Shown in pieces: positions 54,673-62,910 of a stretch of DNA of 64,000 nt; position 1 is the first letter of the stretch; each line of letters starts with the position of its first letter. The notes below the pieces were generated by a model. It was not told the origin of the DNA. It saw only the letters and a list, made by a program, of their open reading frames with translations, and ran no database searches. Source of the DNA: Fischerella sp. PCC 9605 (lineage in GTDB: Bacteria > Cyanobacteriota > Cyanobacteriia > Cyanobacteriales > Nostocaceae); assembly GCF_000517105.1 (NCBI RefSeq), contig NZ_KI912151.1, positions 248,001 to 312,000 on the forward strand. The letters run 5' to 3'. The position numbers and the translations under genes are program-made.

Positions 54673-55272
54673 ATGAACAATATTTTCTCTAAACTGAGAG
54701 ATTTTGTTGGTTTAAATGAGCAAGTAGAATACGAGTACTATGAAGAAGAACCTGATACAGAAAGCTACCAGAATCTTTATCAGGAACAAAATCAGCAACC
54801 AATACCACCACAAGAACCTACCTCTGCAAATCGACGTTGGCGCGAACCAGTGCCTACAATGAATCCAGATGTAGCAACAGCTTCTTCAAAGACGATGAGT
54901 AATGTGATTGGTATGCCAGGTGCAATTAATGGTATTTCAGAAGTTTTAGTCCTAGAACCGCGTACATTTGAAGAAATGCCGCAAGCTATTCAAGCATTGC
55001 GAGAGCGGAAATCAATTGTATTAAATTTGACAATTATGGATCCAGATCAAGCGCAGCGAGCGGTTGATTTTGTTGCGGGTGGCACTTATGCTCTTGATGG
55101 ACATCAAGAGCGCATTGGCGAAAGCATCTTTTTGTTTACACCCAGCTGTGTGCAAGTTAGCACTCAAGGCGGAGTTCTTCACGAAGTACCTCAACCACCA
55201 GTGCGTACCCCACGCCCTGCAACAACTCCAAATCCGACTTGGGGAAATGAACCTAATCGCATGGTGCAATGA
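54673..55272 (+). CDS. sepF: Cell division protein SepF
   Basis: 199 residues. An N-terminal amphipathic membrane-binding helix ([14 protein letters not shown]), an acidic and Gln-rich linker, and the SepF core (~95-180; [59 protein letters not shown]). SepF anchors FtsZ to the membrane and is needed for septum formation in cyanobacteria (also called Cdv2). ATG at 54673 with AGGAG upstream. It sits in the conserved pipX-pipY-sepF-proC order. Confidence 0.95.
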   Translation: MNNIFSKLRDFVGLNEQVEYEYYEEEPDTESYQNLYQEQNQQPIPPQEPTSANRRWREPVPTMNPDVATASSKTMSNVIGMPGAINGISEVLVLEPRTFEEMPQAIQALRERKSIVLNLTIMDPDQAQRAVDFVAGGTYALDGHQERIGESIFLFTPSCVQVSTQGGVLHEVPQPPVRTPRPATTPNPTWGNEPNRMVQ

Positions 55273-55331
55273 ACTAGAATTAGTCATGAGTCATGAGTCA
55301 TTAGTTCAAAATCTAATGACCAATGACCCTT

Positions 55332-55382
55332 ACGGGTTCACCAGTCGCTCATGGGGGAGACCCCCAAGACCGCGCTGGCTCA
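55332..55382. repeat. Dispersed palindromic repeat, copy 2 (inverted)
   Basis: Reverse complement of the element at 4749-4798 with a few changes. It is flanked by AATGACC/GTCATGA short repeats between sepF and proC. Confidence 0.8.
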
Positions 55383-55406
55383 CCAATGACCAATGACCAT
55401 TGACCA

Positions 55407-56219
55407 ATGACAATCAAATTTAGTTTAATTGGTGGCGGGGTAATGGGAGAAGCTTTATTATCCCGCCTTATTGCTCGTTCAATTTATCAACCATCAGAAG
55501 TGATGGTTAGTGAACCGCAGTCTGCACGTCAGGATTTTCTAGCGCATCAGTACAATGTGGCTGTGACAGCTGATAACTGCCTGGTTTTCAAACAAGCAAC
55601 AGAAGTGGTGTGTTTGGCGGTTAAACCTCAGGTATTCAGTGCGATCGCCCAAGAGTTAGCAGATGTCATCGATAAGGGATACTCGCCGCTGGTAGTTTCT
55701 GTGTTGGCAGGTGTACCTCTAACTCATCTCGAAGCAGCTTTTCCCCAATTGCCAGTCATTCGCGCCATGCCCAATACACCCGCAACAGTAGGTGCAGGCA
55801 TCACCGCCATCACCCCTGGCGCTTATACCCATGCTAATCATCTGGAAATAGCACGGCAGCTGTTTTCTGCGGTAGGGGAAGTAGTAGAAGTTCCCGAATC
55901 GCTGATGGATGCAGTCACTGGACTATCGGGTAGTGGCCCTGCTTACGTAGCGTTAATGGTAGAAGCACTTGCTGATGGCGGAGTTGCCGCAGGTTTATCC
56001 AGAGCGATCGCTTATCGACTAGCTTTACAAACCGTCTTGGGAACAGCGCAGTTATTGCACGACACCAAAATCCACCCAGCAGAACTCAAAGACCGCGTTA
56101 CCAGTCCCGGCGGAACAACAATTGCTGGCATTGCCCAATTAGAACGCTCAGCATTTCGCTCAGCCTTAATTGAAGCAGTCAAGGCGGCTACAATTCGCTC
56201 CCAGGAATTGGGGAAGTGA
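55407..56219 (+). CDS. proC: Pyrroline-5-carboxylate reductase
   Basis: 270 residues; last step of proline synthesis. N-terminal Rossmann fold (IKFSLIGGGVMGEALLSRL), VVCLAVKPQVF, VISVLAGVPL-type strand, RAMPNTPATVGAG and the C-terminal dimer domain signature DAVTGLSGSGPAYVALMVEA with TVLGTAQLL and VTSPGGTTIAG. ATG at 55407. Repeat DNA lies on both sides; the gene itself is intact. Confidence 0.95.
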   Translation: MTIKFSLIGGGVMGEALLSRLIARSIYQPSEVMVSEPQSARQDFLAHQYNVAVTADNCLVFKQATEVVCLAVKPQVFSAIAQELADVIDKGYSPLVVSVLAGVPLTHLEAAFPQLPVIRAMPNTPATVGAGITAITPGAYTHANHLEIARQLFSAVGEVVEVPESLMDAVTGLSGSGPAYVALMVEALADGGVAAGLSRAIAYRLALQTVLGTAQLLHDTKIHPAELKDRVTSPGGTTIAGIAQLERSAFRSALIEAVKAATIRSQELGK

Positions 56220-56269
56220 GGAATCGAGCATTGGGAATCGGGCATCGGGCATCGGGCATTGGGCATAGT

Positions 56270-56356
56270 TAACAACCACTAACTACTAACCACTAACCAC
56301 TAACAACCAACCACTAACCACTAACCACCAACAACCAACAACCAACCACCAACAAT
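56270..56356. repeat. CTAACCA/CCAACAA tandem repeats after proC
   Basis: About twelve CTAACCA/CTACTAA/CCAACAA units between proC and the helicase gene; directly upstream are GGGCATC units (56235-56265) that continue the proC 3' end. Confidence 0.75.
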
Positions 56357-56487
56357 TTCTTAAGTAATGGTACAATTTATAATTTAGCTACTACCTATGA
56401 AGGTTTGATTTGTTGAGGTGATTCTGGATGAATCGCCATGAGAGATTGAAATAATATAGTAAACAGTCTGGTTGCAATTGTGATTGA

Positions 56488-59163
56488 GTGAATTATTCTG
56501 CCCTGTCTCCAGAAGTTGATCCCAGTTCTATATTTCCTTTTGAACTGGATAAATTCCAGCTAGATGCGATCGCTTCCCTAAATGCTGGAAGGTCTGTCGT
56601 TGTGTGTGCGCCCACGGGTTCGGGTAAAACGTTAGTGGGGGAATATGCCATCTATCGTGCTTTGGCGCGAGGAAAGCGAGTGTTTTATACTACCCCCCTA
56701 AAGGCGCTTTCCAATCAAAAGCTACGCGACTTTCGCGAACAATTTGGTTTTGATTTCGTTGGATTGTTAACTGGAGATGCCAGCATCAACCGGGATGCGC
56801 CGATTGTAGTGATGACTACAGAAATTTTCCGGAACATGCTTTACGGCACACCCATTGGGCAGGTCGGTATCTCCTTAACAGATGTGGAGGCAGTGGTGCT
56901 AGATGAGTGCCACTACATGAACGATCGCCAACGGGGGACTGTTTGGGAAGAATCAATTATTTATTGTCCCCGTGAAGTTCAACTAGTAGCATTGTCGGCC
57001 ACAGTTGCTAACAGCGAACAACTCACAGATTGGCTAAATCAAGTTCATGGCCCTACAGACTTGATTTATTCAGATTTTCGTCCTGTTCCCTTGGAATTCC
57101 ATTTTGGCAATATCAAGGGAGTATTTCCGCTATTGAATGAGGATAAGACTCAAATCAATCCCCGCCTACTCAAAAAGGGGAGAAGGAAAGAGTATGAAAA
57201 AGGCAAGGGCAATCGCAAACCAGAAGCCCCTAGCATAAATTTTATCCTCAGCTATCTCCAACAACGGGATATGCTACCGGCAATTTACTTTATTTTTAGC
57301 CGCCGGGGATGCGATAAAGCTGTGGCAGAAGTGGGCGATCTGTGGCTAGTCAATGAGCAAGAGGCACAGCAATTACGGCTGCAAATTGACGAATTTTTAA
57401 CCCGCAACCCAGAAGCAGGACGTTCTGGACATATTGCCCCCCTGTACCGGGGTATAGCCGCACATCATGCGGGGATTTTGCCCGCTTGGAAAGTTTTGGT
57501 AGAAGAACTATTTCAGCAGGGGCTGATTAAGGTAGTATTCGCAACTGAGACACTGGCAGCAGGAATTAATATGCCTGCTCGGACAACAGTCATTTCCAGT
57601 ATTTCCAAGCGCACCGACACCGGACACCGCATGTTGACAGCTTCTGAGTTCCTACAAATGGCGGGTAGGGCTGGTCGTCGTGGTATGGATGAAGTGGGTC
57701 ATGTGGTGACACTGCAAACTCCTTTTGAGGGAGCAGAACATGCAGCAGCTTTGGCAATCAAAAAACCAGACCCCTTGGTCAGCCATTTTACGCCTAGTTA
57801 TGGCATGGTGTTAAACTTGTTGCAGATTCACACCTTAGAAGAAGCTAGAGAATTAGTGGAACGTAGCTTTGGGCAGTATTTGGCGAATTTGCACTTACGG
57901 CCAAGACAGCAGCATATTGCTGAACTACAAGCAGAACTAGCCCAAATTCAGACGCAAATTGCTGCTGTGGAGGAAAGCGAACTTGCTAGCTATGAAAAAT
58001 TGCGACAACGCCTGAAAGTAGAACAAAAACTGTTAAAGACGCTGCAAGAGCAAGCATTAGAAGCCCGGCAAGAAGAATTAGCAATGATGTTAAACTTTGC
58101 CGTGTCGGGAACATTACTAAGCTTGAAGGGCAAAAATATTACAGTATCGTCGCCTATCACTGCGGTGTTAGTAGGAAAAGCTCAAGTTTCCGGGCAGAAC
58201 CCCTACTTAGTATGTTTGGGGCAAGATAACCGCTGGTATGTGGCCACAACGGCAGATGTAGTAAATTTGTATGCAGAATTACCGCGGATTGATGTGCCTC
58301 CTGAGTTGCTACCACCACCAGAAATGCCATTGAAGCCAGGACAGTCATATCCTGGTAACGAGGAAAATTTCGCGATCGCCTCACAAATACCCGAACCAGA
58401 TGATTCTCTGCATATAGCACCAGAGGTAGCAGAACAACTCCGGCACGTTGCTGCTTTGCAAGAGGAATTTGAGGCTCACCCCCTACGTAAAGCCGGCAAT
58501 GTCGGTAGTATTTTTAAAGGCAAGGTACGCGCCTTTGAATTAGAAGCAGAAATTCAAGAGTTACAAGCACAGGTAGAGCAACAATCCCAGCGACATTGGG
58601 AAGAGTTTCTTAACCTAATTGAAATTTTGCAGTACTTTGAATGTTTAGATAATTTGGTGCCTACCCAATTAGGACAAATAGCGGCAGCAATTCGAGGTGA
58701 AAATGAATTATGGCTGGGTTTAGTGCTTGCCAGTGGAGAACTTGACAACCTCGATCCACACCATTTAGCAGCTGCGGCTGCGGCTTTAGTAACAGAAACT
58801 CCGCGTCCAGACAGCAAAGTACGCTTTGATGTCAGCAACGAAGTTGCAGAAGCTTTAGCAAAACTACGCGGAATTCGCCGCAAGATGTTCCAGCTGCAAC
58901 GTCGATATAATGTGGCTTTACCTATCTGGTTGGAATTTGAGTTAATTTCCTTAGTGGAACAATGGGCGCTAGGGATGGATTGGATTGAACTGTGCGATAA
59001 CACCAGTTTGGATGAAGGTGATGTTGTAAGGATTTTACGCCGAACCTTAGATTTGTTATCGCAAATTCCCCACGTACCGTATTTGTCAGAATCTTTGCGG
59101 CGCAATACTTACCGTGCCATACAGTTGATTGATAGATTCCCGGTAAATGAAGTAGTCGAGTAG
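56488..59163 (+). CDS. Ski2/Mtr4-like DExH RNA helicase with DSHCT domain
   Basis: 891 residues. Helicase motifs in order: Q-motif region FPFELDKFQLDAI, I APTGSGKT, Ia TTPLKALSNQKL, Ib TGDAS, II DECHYM, III ALSATVANS, IV YFIFSRRGCD, V ATETLAAGINMPA, VI QMAGRAGRRGMD. A middle coiled coil (~475-535) and the C-terminal DSHCT domain (~720-885: ELWLGLVLASGELDNLDPHH, DWIELCDNTSLDEGDVVRI) complete the Ski2-like form. In eukaryotes the homologues unwind RNA for the exosome; in cyanobacteria RNA turnover is a plausible but untested role. GTG start at 56488. A hairpin with T tract follows. Confidence 0.93.
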   Translation: MNYSALSPEVDPSSIFPFELDKFQLDAIASLNAGRSVVVCAPTGSGKTLVGEYAIYRALARGKRVFYTTPLKALSNQKLRDFREQFGFDFVGLLTGDASINRDAPIVVMTTEIFRNMLYGTPIGQVGISLTDVEAVVLDECHYMNDRQRGTVWEESIIYCPREVQLVALSATVANSEQLTDWLNQVHGPTDLIYSDFRPVPLEFHFGNIKGVFPLLNEDKTQINPRLLKKGRRKEYEKGKGNRKPEAPSINFILSYLQQRDMLPAIYFIFSRRGCDKAVAEVGDLWLVNEQEAQQLRLQIDEFLTRNPEAGRSGHIAPLYRGIAAHHAGILPAWKVLVEELFQQGLIKVVFATETLAAGINMPARTTVISSISKRTDTGHRMLTASEFLQMAGRAGRRGMDEVGHVVTLQTPFEGAEHAAALAIKKPDPLVSHFTPSYGMVLNLLQIHTLEEARELVERSFGQYLANLHLRPRQQHIAELQAELAQIQTQIAAVEESELASYEKLRQRLKVEQKLLKTLQEQALEARQEELAMMLNFAVSGTLLSLKGKNITVSSPITAVLVGKAQVSGQNPYLVCLGQDNRWYVATTADVVNLYAELPRIDVPPELLPPPEMPLKPGQSYPGNEENFAIASQIPEPDDSLHIAPEVAEQLRHVAALQEEFEAHPLRKAGNVGSIFKGKVRAFELEAEIQELQAQVEQQSQRHWEEFLNLIEILQYFECLDNLVPTQLGQIAAAIRGENELWLGLVLASGELDNLDPHHLAAAAAALVTETPRPDSKVRFDVSNEVAEALAKLRGIRRKMFQLQRRYNVALPIWLEFELISLVEQWALGMDWIELCDNTSLDEGDVVRILRRTLDLLSQIPHVPYLSESLRRNTYRAIQLIDRFPVNEVVE

Positions 59164-59201
59164 TTCGATTAAGGGTGATTCTCTGTGCGCTCATGATTTT
59201 G

Positions 59202-59246
59202 AAAATCCCCCTTAATGCCCTGAAAAGGGAAACTAAGGGGGATTTT
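59202..59246 (+). terminator. Terminator-like repeat after the helicase gene
   Basis: AAAATCCCCCTTA pairs with TAAGGGGGATTTT across a 19-base loop; the 3' arm ends in TTTT. The CCCCCTTAA/TTAAGGGGG arms match a common cyanobacterial dispersed repeat, also seen at 46255-46290. Confidence 0.7.
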
Positions 59247-59424
59247 AGGCTTTGAAAACAAGCCTTTGAATGGGCTGTTTTCTTTTAATTCTTCCCTTGG
59301 CTATTGCCAAAAAAAGACAAACGGGAAGATAAACGACTTCTTGAGTGTATGAAAAATAAATGTACCAAATTTTCTCTGGAAATTTAAGAGGTCTAGTCTT
59401 TTGATCGCAGTTTTTAATCACCAT

Positions 59425-59494
59425 TCTCTGACATGGTTTAGTATTTTTCCAGACGCACCTCTCTGACATGGTTTAGTATTTTTCCAGACGCACC
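59425..59494. repeat. 35-bp perfect tandem duplication
   Basis: The unit starting TCTCTGACATGGTTTAGTAT and ending CAGACGCACC occurs twice with no spacer (59425-59459 and 59460-59494). No coding frame. Confidence 0.9.
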
Positions 59495-59613
59495 ATAGCG
59501 TTATAGTCTGGCACACCTTCAAGCGATCGCTTACTTTTATCTTATTTTTCTGTCAACAGCAAGCTATTGGCGTAACCTTATCAAGTGTTTGCTCTTGATA
59601 CTCCAAAATTCTC

Positions 59614-59802
59614 GGTTGAAACTTGGAAATTCTCAGTTGAAACTAAAAAGTTCTCGTTTTGAACTCGGAAGTTCTCACTTGAAACAAGAAACTTCTCACT
59701 TGAAACAAGAAACTTCTCACTTGAAACAAGAAACTTCTCACTTGAAACAAGAAACTTCTCACTTGAAACGAGAAACTTCTCACTTGAAACGAGAAACTTC
59801 TC
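59614..59802. repeat. 21-bp minisatellite, nine units
   Basis: Nine units of 21 bases. Three at the left differ, four in the middle are identical (ACTTGAAACAAGAAACTTCTC, one base over 20 so shown once as ACTTGAAACAAG + AAACTTCTC), and two at the right differ by one base. Because 21 is a multiple of three, long frames stay open on both strands: the plus frame repeats SHLKQET, the minus frame (59581-59892) repeats EKFLVSS. Neither has a ribosome site or a domain, so I treat it as non-coding. Confidence 0.88.
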
Positions 59803-59940
59803 GTTTAACTCTTGACTCTTGACCCTTCGCTGCGCTCGAGGGCATGCTTTTGACTCTTGACTATTTGTATACTCATCCTCCCATCCCCCCATCTGTAAAA
59901 AAGTATAATTAACACAAAGAATTATTTAAAATAACTCCCT

Positions 59941-60438
59941 ATGTCTATGCGAGATCCGGCTGTATTGAAAAGTGTATCTGTCAGTCTTCCTTTTGGCATT
60001 GGTTCCATGTCCTGGGAAGCCGATCCAACAGAACGTAAAGCCGCTTGGTCGCTTTATGTAGAACTTGTTACCCGCATTGCCGTACAGCCATTGGAAGTTG
60101 ACCAAGGGTTGGTGCGGGAAGCTTTGAATTCCCTCTATAGTTTATTTGGCACAACTCGCGAAATTCTCAAAACTGCTGGGCCTGGTGTAGGGGCTTCCCG
60201 TGATTCGGTAGGAGGGATTGCCATTGCCGTGCTGAATCGCGGTTTGCGTCCGTTTCTGTCGAAATGGCATCCTTTATTGCAAGCATGGGAAGCAAAACGC
60301 CCCCTGGGTATGAGTCCGAAGGAACATGAGCAGAGTTGGTCAGAGGAACCCAAGTTGCGAAGTGAGTTGGAAGTCCTGCGAGCTGGTTTGGAACAGTACG
60401 CGAATGCATTGGCGGTAATTGCAGGTGTGGAGGAGTGA
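59941..60438 (+). CDS. Unknown protein associated with a TIR-domain gene
   Basis: 165 residues, soluble. A beta-like start (VLKSVSVSLPFGIGSMSW) is followed by helices with WSLYVELVTRIAVQPL, REALNSLYSLFGTTREIL and a C-terminal helical pair ending LEQYANALAVIAGVEE. The segment GPGVGASRDSVGGIAIAVLN looks like a conserved core. I do not recognise the family. ATG at 59941 (or 59947). The stop is 13 bases before the TIR gene, so they are almost surely one operon; the pairing suggests a partner or regulator of the TIR effector. Confidence 0.72.
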   Translation: MSMRDPAVLKSVSVSLPFGIGSMSWEADPTERKAAWSLYVELVTRIAVQPLEVDQGLVREALNSLYSLFGTTREILKTAGPGVGASRDSVGGIAIAVLNRGLRPFLSKWHPLLQAWEAKRPLGMSPKEHEQSWSEEPKLRSELEVLRAGLEQYANALAVIAGVEE

Positions 60439-60451
60439 GCAGGAGTAGGCG

Positions 60452-60913
60452 ATGGAACACAATGTTTTCCTTTGCCATAACAGCAAAGAAAAGGCAGAGG
60501 TAGCAAGAATTAGAGAGCAACTAAAGCAGAGGGAAATCTTAGCTTGGCTAGATAAGTATGACTTTGAGCCATTTCGACCTTGGCAAGACCAACTCGAAGA
60601 AATTATTCCTCAAATCAAAGCTGTAGCTGTATTTATCGGTTCTTCTGGTGTAGGGCCTTGGGCAAATATTGAAATGAGAGAGTTTCTTGTTGAGTTTGCC
60701 CACCGTAAGCTTCGCATGGGTTTAGTCATCCTCCCTGGTTGCCCTGATGAACTCATAGAGAAAGTTCCAAGATTCATGAGGAGCTTCCATTGGGTAGATT
60801 TTCGCCAGCAAGACCCCGATCCGATGAATCAGTTGATTTGGGGTATTACTGGTCGAAAGCCAGAGCCGCAGAACCCCACCCCTAACCCCTCCCCGCAAGC
60901 GGGGAGGGGTTAG
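60452..60913 (+). CDS. TIR-domain protein (putative NAD-cleaving effector)
   Basis: 153 residues. TIR fold: first strand and loop NVFLCHNSKEKAEVARI, BB-loop region AWLDKYDFEPFRPWQDQLEE, strand KAVAVFIGSSGVGPW and the helix ANIEMREFL, whose Glu is at the place of the NADase catalytic Glu. Bacterial TIR domains of this kind cleave NAD+ or make signalling nucleotides in anti-phage defence. The last ~17 residues (NPTPNPSPQAGRG) come from a palindromic repeat (60870-60925) that also supplies the stop, so the native C-terminus is lost. Deleting those 56 bases would join the frame to the GUN4 gene. ATG at 60452, CAGGAG upstream. Confidence 0.88.
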   Translation: MEHNVFLCHNSKEKAEVARIREQLKQREILAWLDKYDFEPFRPWQDQLEEIIPQIKAVAVFIGSSGVGPWANIEMREFLVEFAHRKLRMGLVILPGCPDELIEKVPRFMRSFHWVDFRQQDPDPMNQLIWGITGRKPEPQNPTPNPSPQAGRG

Positions 60914-60925
60914 GGGTGGGGTTCT
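60870..60925. repeat. 56-bp near-perfect palindrome between TIR and GUN4
   Basis: Two 27-base arms (left begins AGAACCCCACCCCTAACCCC, right is the complement) with a 2-base centre. The TIR stop TAG is inside the right arm. It is the type of CCCCTAACCCCTCCCC repeat dispersed in cyanobacterial genomes. Confidence 0.92.
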
Positions 60926-61584
60926 TCAACGATATGCAATCAACACCAACCATCTCTAGTCAACCGACTCAGGCAGATGACCTTGCCTCAGAAAAAGGCG
61001 TAGACTACACCAAACTACGCGATCTACTAGCAGCACATAACTGGAAAGAAGCTGACGAGGAAACCTATCGGGTGATGATTCAGGCAGTAGGTAAAAAAGA
61101 TGGCGACTGGTTCACCTCAGAAGAACTCTTAAATTTTCCCTGCACTGACCTCCGCACAATTGACCATCTTTGGGTAGAATACAGCAATGGGCAATTTGGC
61201 TTCAGTGTCCAAAAGGAAATTTACCTGAGCGTCGGTGGCAAACCAGACGGCAAGTATTATGAAGAAGCCTGGAAATATACCGGGCGATCGCGTCGGGATG
61301 GGAAGAGCAATGAGAGTGTCGAGATCCGCCGCGTGAGTGCGCGTCGGGATGGGAAGAGCAATGAGAGTGTCGAGAACTGGGAGGACGTCCGTCGACGCGT
61401 GACGCGCGTGGCGACGCGTCGTCCGTCGACGCGTGGTGCCAGTTCGTGGGGTGGGACCGACCGACGACGACGACCGACCAGACACCTCCCCACCTCCGTC
61501 CCAGTAGATCCGACCGACCAGACACCTCCCCACCTCCGTCCCTTGCACCGGGGCGGTCTCTCTCTCGCGCATCGAGACTTGTAA
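60916..61584 (+). CDS. GUN4-domain protein with aberrant C-terminus
   Basis: Residues ~28-120 are a GUN4 domain: YTKLRDLLAAHNWKEADEET, LLNFPCTDLRTIDHLWVEYS, NGQFGFSVQKEIYLSVGGKP. Free-standing GUN4 binds protoporphyrin IX and Mg-protoporphyrin and stimulates Mg-chelatase; fused GUN4 domains occur on kinases, caspase-like and TIR proteins in cyanobacteria, probably as sensors. After YYEEAWKYTG the family sequence stops and the frame runs into GC-rich direct repeats (two copies of RRDGKSNESVE, then Arg/Pro/Thr-rich), so the real C-terminus (the usual DRVGW-like end) is missing. GTG start at 60916 inside the palindrome, or ATG at 60934. Probably the 3' part of a former TIR-GUN4 gene. Confidence 0.8.
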   Translation: MGFFNDMQSTPTISSQPTQADDLASEKGVDYTKLRDLLAAHNWKEADEETYRVMIQAVGKKDGDWFTSEELLNFPCTDLRTIDHLWVEYSNGQFGFSVQKEIYLSVGGKPDGKYYEEAWKYTGRSRRDGKSNESVEIRRVSARRDGKSNESVENWEDVRRRVTRVATRRPSTRGASSWGGTDRRRRPTRHLPTSVPVDPTDQTPPHLRPLHRGGLSLAHRDL

Positions 61585-61590
61585 ACTGTA
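61284..61590. other. GC-rich direct-repeat block of foreign appearance
   Basis: Strikingly rich in G, C and ACGCGT/CGACGCG words compared with all neighbours. It holds a 35-base direct repeat (61290-61324 and 61341-61375) and a 32-base direct repeat (61471-61502 and 61511-61542), with CGTCGACGCGTG-type words between. It replaces the end of the GUN4 domain. No independent gene is evident; the frames open on both strands reflect the composition. Confidence 0.8.
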
Positions 61591-61650
61591 ACATTTAAGC
61601 CTTCTAGAAGTTTGTCAAGATTTATTACAGAGCCACTTCCCACGAAATAA

Positions 61651-62418
61651 TCAACATTTCAGAAATTCGATACCTGGCACTGCGGGGTTAAAGCAATTAG
61701 CCTGAATAAATTTTTCTGCTACTTCATGCACTTCCGTACTTTCTGTCACCTTTTGGTTATCCCAAGGTAAACTCATCTGTCCTGGCGACTTCTTGGCTTT
61801 GCCTTTATTCTTCATCGATGGCAAAAAGCGACTACCCCAATGGTTTCTTTTTTCTGGCTTTGGCTGTGGGCGGTATTTTTTGCAAAATCCTCGATATTTA
61901 GCCGCGCATTCCTCCAACGTTCTCCCCAGTTGCAAAAATGCCGGATGCCATTGGGTAATACCATCATTACTCAGACGGTCATGAGTACCATAGTTGCTAA
62001 AGTCGTAGAAAAAGCCCTGCTGTATTCCCGCCGCTTTCGGGTTAGCGTGGATATATCGTAAGGTATTCAATGCTCGGCGCTTATCTGTATTCGCAAAACC
62101 TGTACTGTGGTATCGCTTTTCCCAAAAATGCCCCGTGCGGTTCAGCATCCGGTTAAAACACATGGCAGTATACCAGTTCAGCCAATGCATTATTTTCGGT
62201 ACATCCTCTGGCTGTTTCGGTTCCAGCAAATAATGGACATGATTGCTCATGATGCACAGCGCATACAGCTTAAACCCATACTTTTGCTGTGCTTTTTTTA
62301 TCGCATACAAAAAAACTTCACGACATTCCAACCGCGTCAGGCGAAATTCACGGTTATTGCAACGTGTCGTGATGTGATAACAGAAACCTTGTTGAAAATT
62401 ACGTTTTGGACGAGACAT
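61651..62418 (-). CDS. REP-associated Y1 transposase (RAYT, IS200-like)
   Basis: About 255 residues from the ATG at 62418 (MSRPKRNFQQGFCYHITTRC); the open frame to 62553 reads through the upstream hairpin. HUH nuclease features: strand GFCYHITTRCNNREF, the HUH motif in LCIMSNHVHYLLEP, and RAYT-type LNRTGHFWEKRYHSTGF and LRYIHANPKAAGI. The single catalytic Tyr is probably in MHWLNWYTAMCFNRM. The C-terminus adds a Lys-rich tail. RAYTs act on REP hairpins; a good candidate hairpin is 23 bases upstream of the start. Confidence 0.9.
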   Translation of the reverse strand: MSRPKRNFQQGFCYHITTRCNNREFRLTRLECREVFLYAIKKAQQKYGFKLYALCIMSNHVHYLLEPKQPEDVPKIMHWLNWYTAMCFNRMLNRTGHFWEKRYHSTGFANTDKRRALNTLRYIHANPKAAGIQQGFFYDFSNYGTHDRLSNDGITQWHPAFLQLGRTLEECAAKYRGFCKKYRPQPKPEKRNHWGSRFLPSMKNKGKAKKSPGQMSLPWDNQKVTESTEVHEVAEKFIQANCFNPAVPGIEFLKC

Positions 62419-62440
62419 AGAGAATTTGCATTTATTACAC

Positions 62441-62474
62441 AGATCCCCGACTTTTTTTAAGAAGTCGGGGATCT
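62441..62474. repeat. REP-like hairpin upstream of the RAYT gene
   Basis: AGATCCCCGACTT pairs exactly with AAGTCGGGGATCT across an 8-base loop. Position next to the Y1 transposase and the 13-bp stem fit the REP/RAYT pairing. Confidence 0.78.
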
Positions 62475-62646
62475 TGGGATCTTGTTTTGCAATTGGTGCA
62501 AGATTCCCATGCACCGGGGCGCACAGCAAAGGATGAAAATCTCTCTTCCCCAATCCCTATTTTCAAGACAAATATGAATAAACTCATCTGTTCAGGTTAG
62601 CGAGTAAATATGGTAAAAGAGAAGAATCCAAGAAAGCTTTTATCGT

Positions 62647-62910
62647 ATGAGTGAGCATTTCATTGCCCTGCCAGAGAATGTTTACTGTCACCTGCTAGCT
62701 GTTGCCCAATCACAGGGAATGACACCTGCTGATTGGATTGCATCACAGCTGCCGCCAGATGTTGACCAGCAAAAACCGCTGGCAACTTCCTTGTCAGATC
62801 TAATTGGATCTATTAACAGTCAGGTTGAACCTCCTCAGACCTACCAGAAAACTGTCTTTGGTGAAGCGATCGCCACTAAGCTTGCCAAGCAGGGTATTCG
62901 CAGACCGTGA
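62647..62910 (+). CDS. Antitoxin-like protein of a PIN toxin pair
   Basis: 87 residues. The N-terminal half (IALPENVYCHLLAVAQSQGM, then TPADWIASQLPP) looks like a ribbon-helix-helix-type DNA-binding domain; the C-terminal half, polar with SLSDLIGSINSQ, would bind the toxin. ATG at 62647. It overlaps the PIN gene by 4 bases (GTGA), the usual antitoxin-first order. Confidence 0.72.
   Translation: MSEHFIALPENVYCHLLAVAQSQGMTPADWIASQLPPDVDQQKPLATSLSDLIGSINSQVEPPQTYQKTVFGEAIATKLAKQGIRRP

Noticed and set aside
59614-59802. CRISPR array
   Set aside because: Units are contiguous with no spacers.
59581-59892. Heptapeptide-repeat protein (EKFLVSS) on the minus strand
   Set aside because: The frame is a by-product of a 21-bp minisatellite, equally open on the other strand; no start signal or conserved flank.
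61284-61590. CRISPR array
   Set aside because: Only two copies of each repeat, unequal spacing (16 and 8 bases between copies), no cas genes in the window.
61129-61643. Long minus-strand frames over the GC-rich block
   Set aside because: Open only because of high GC content and repeats; they run antisense to the GUN4 domain.
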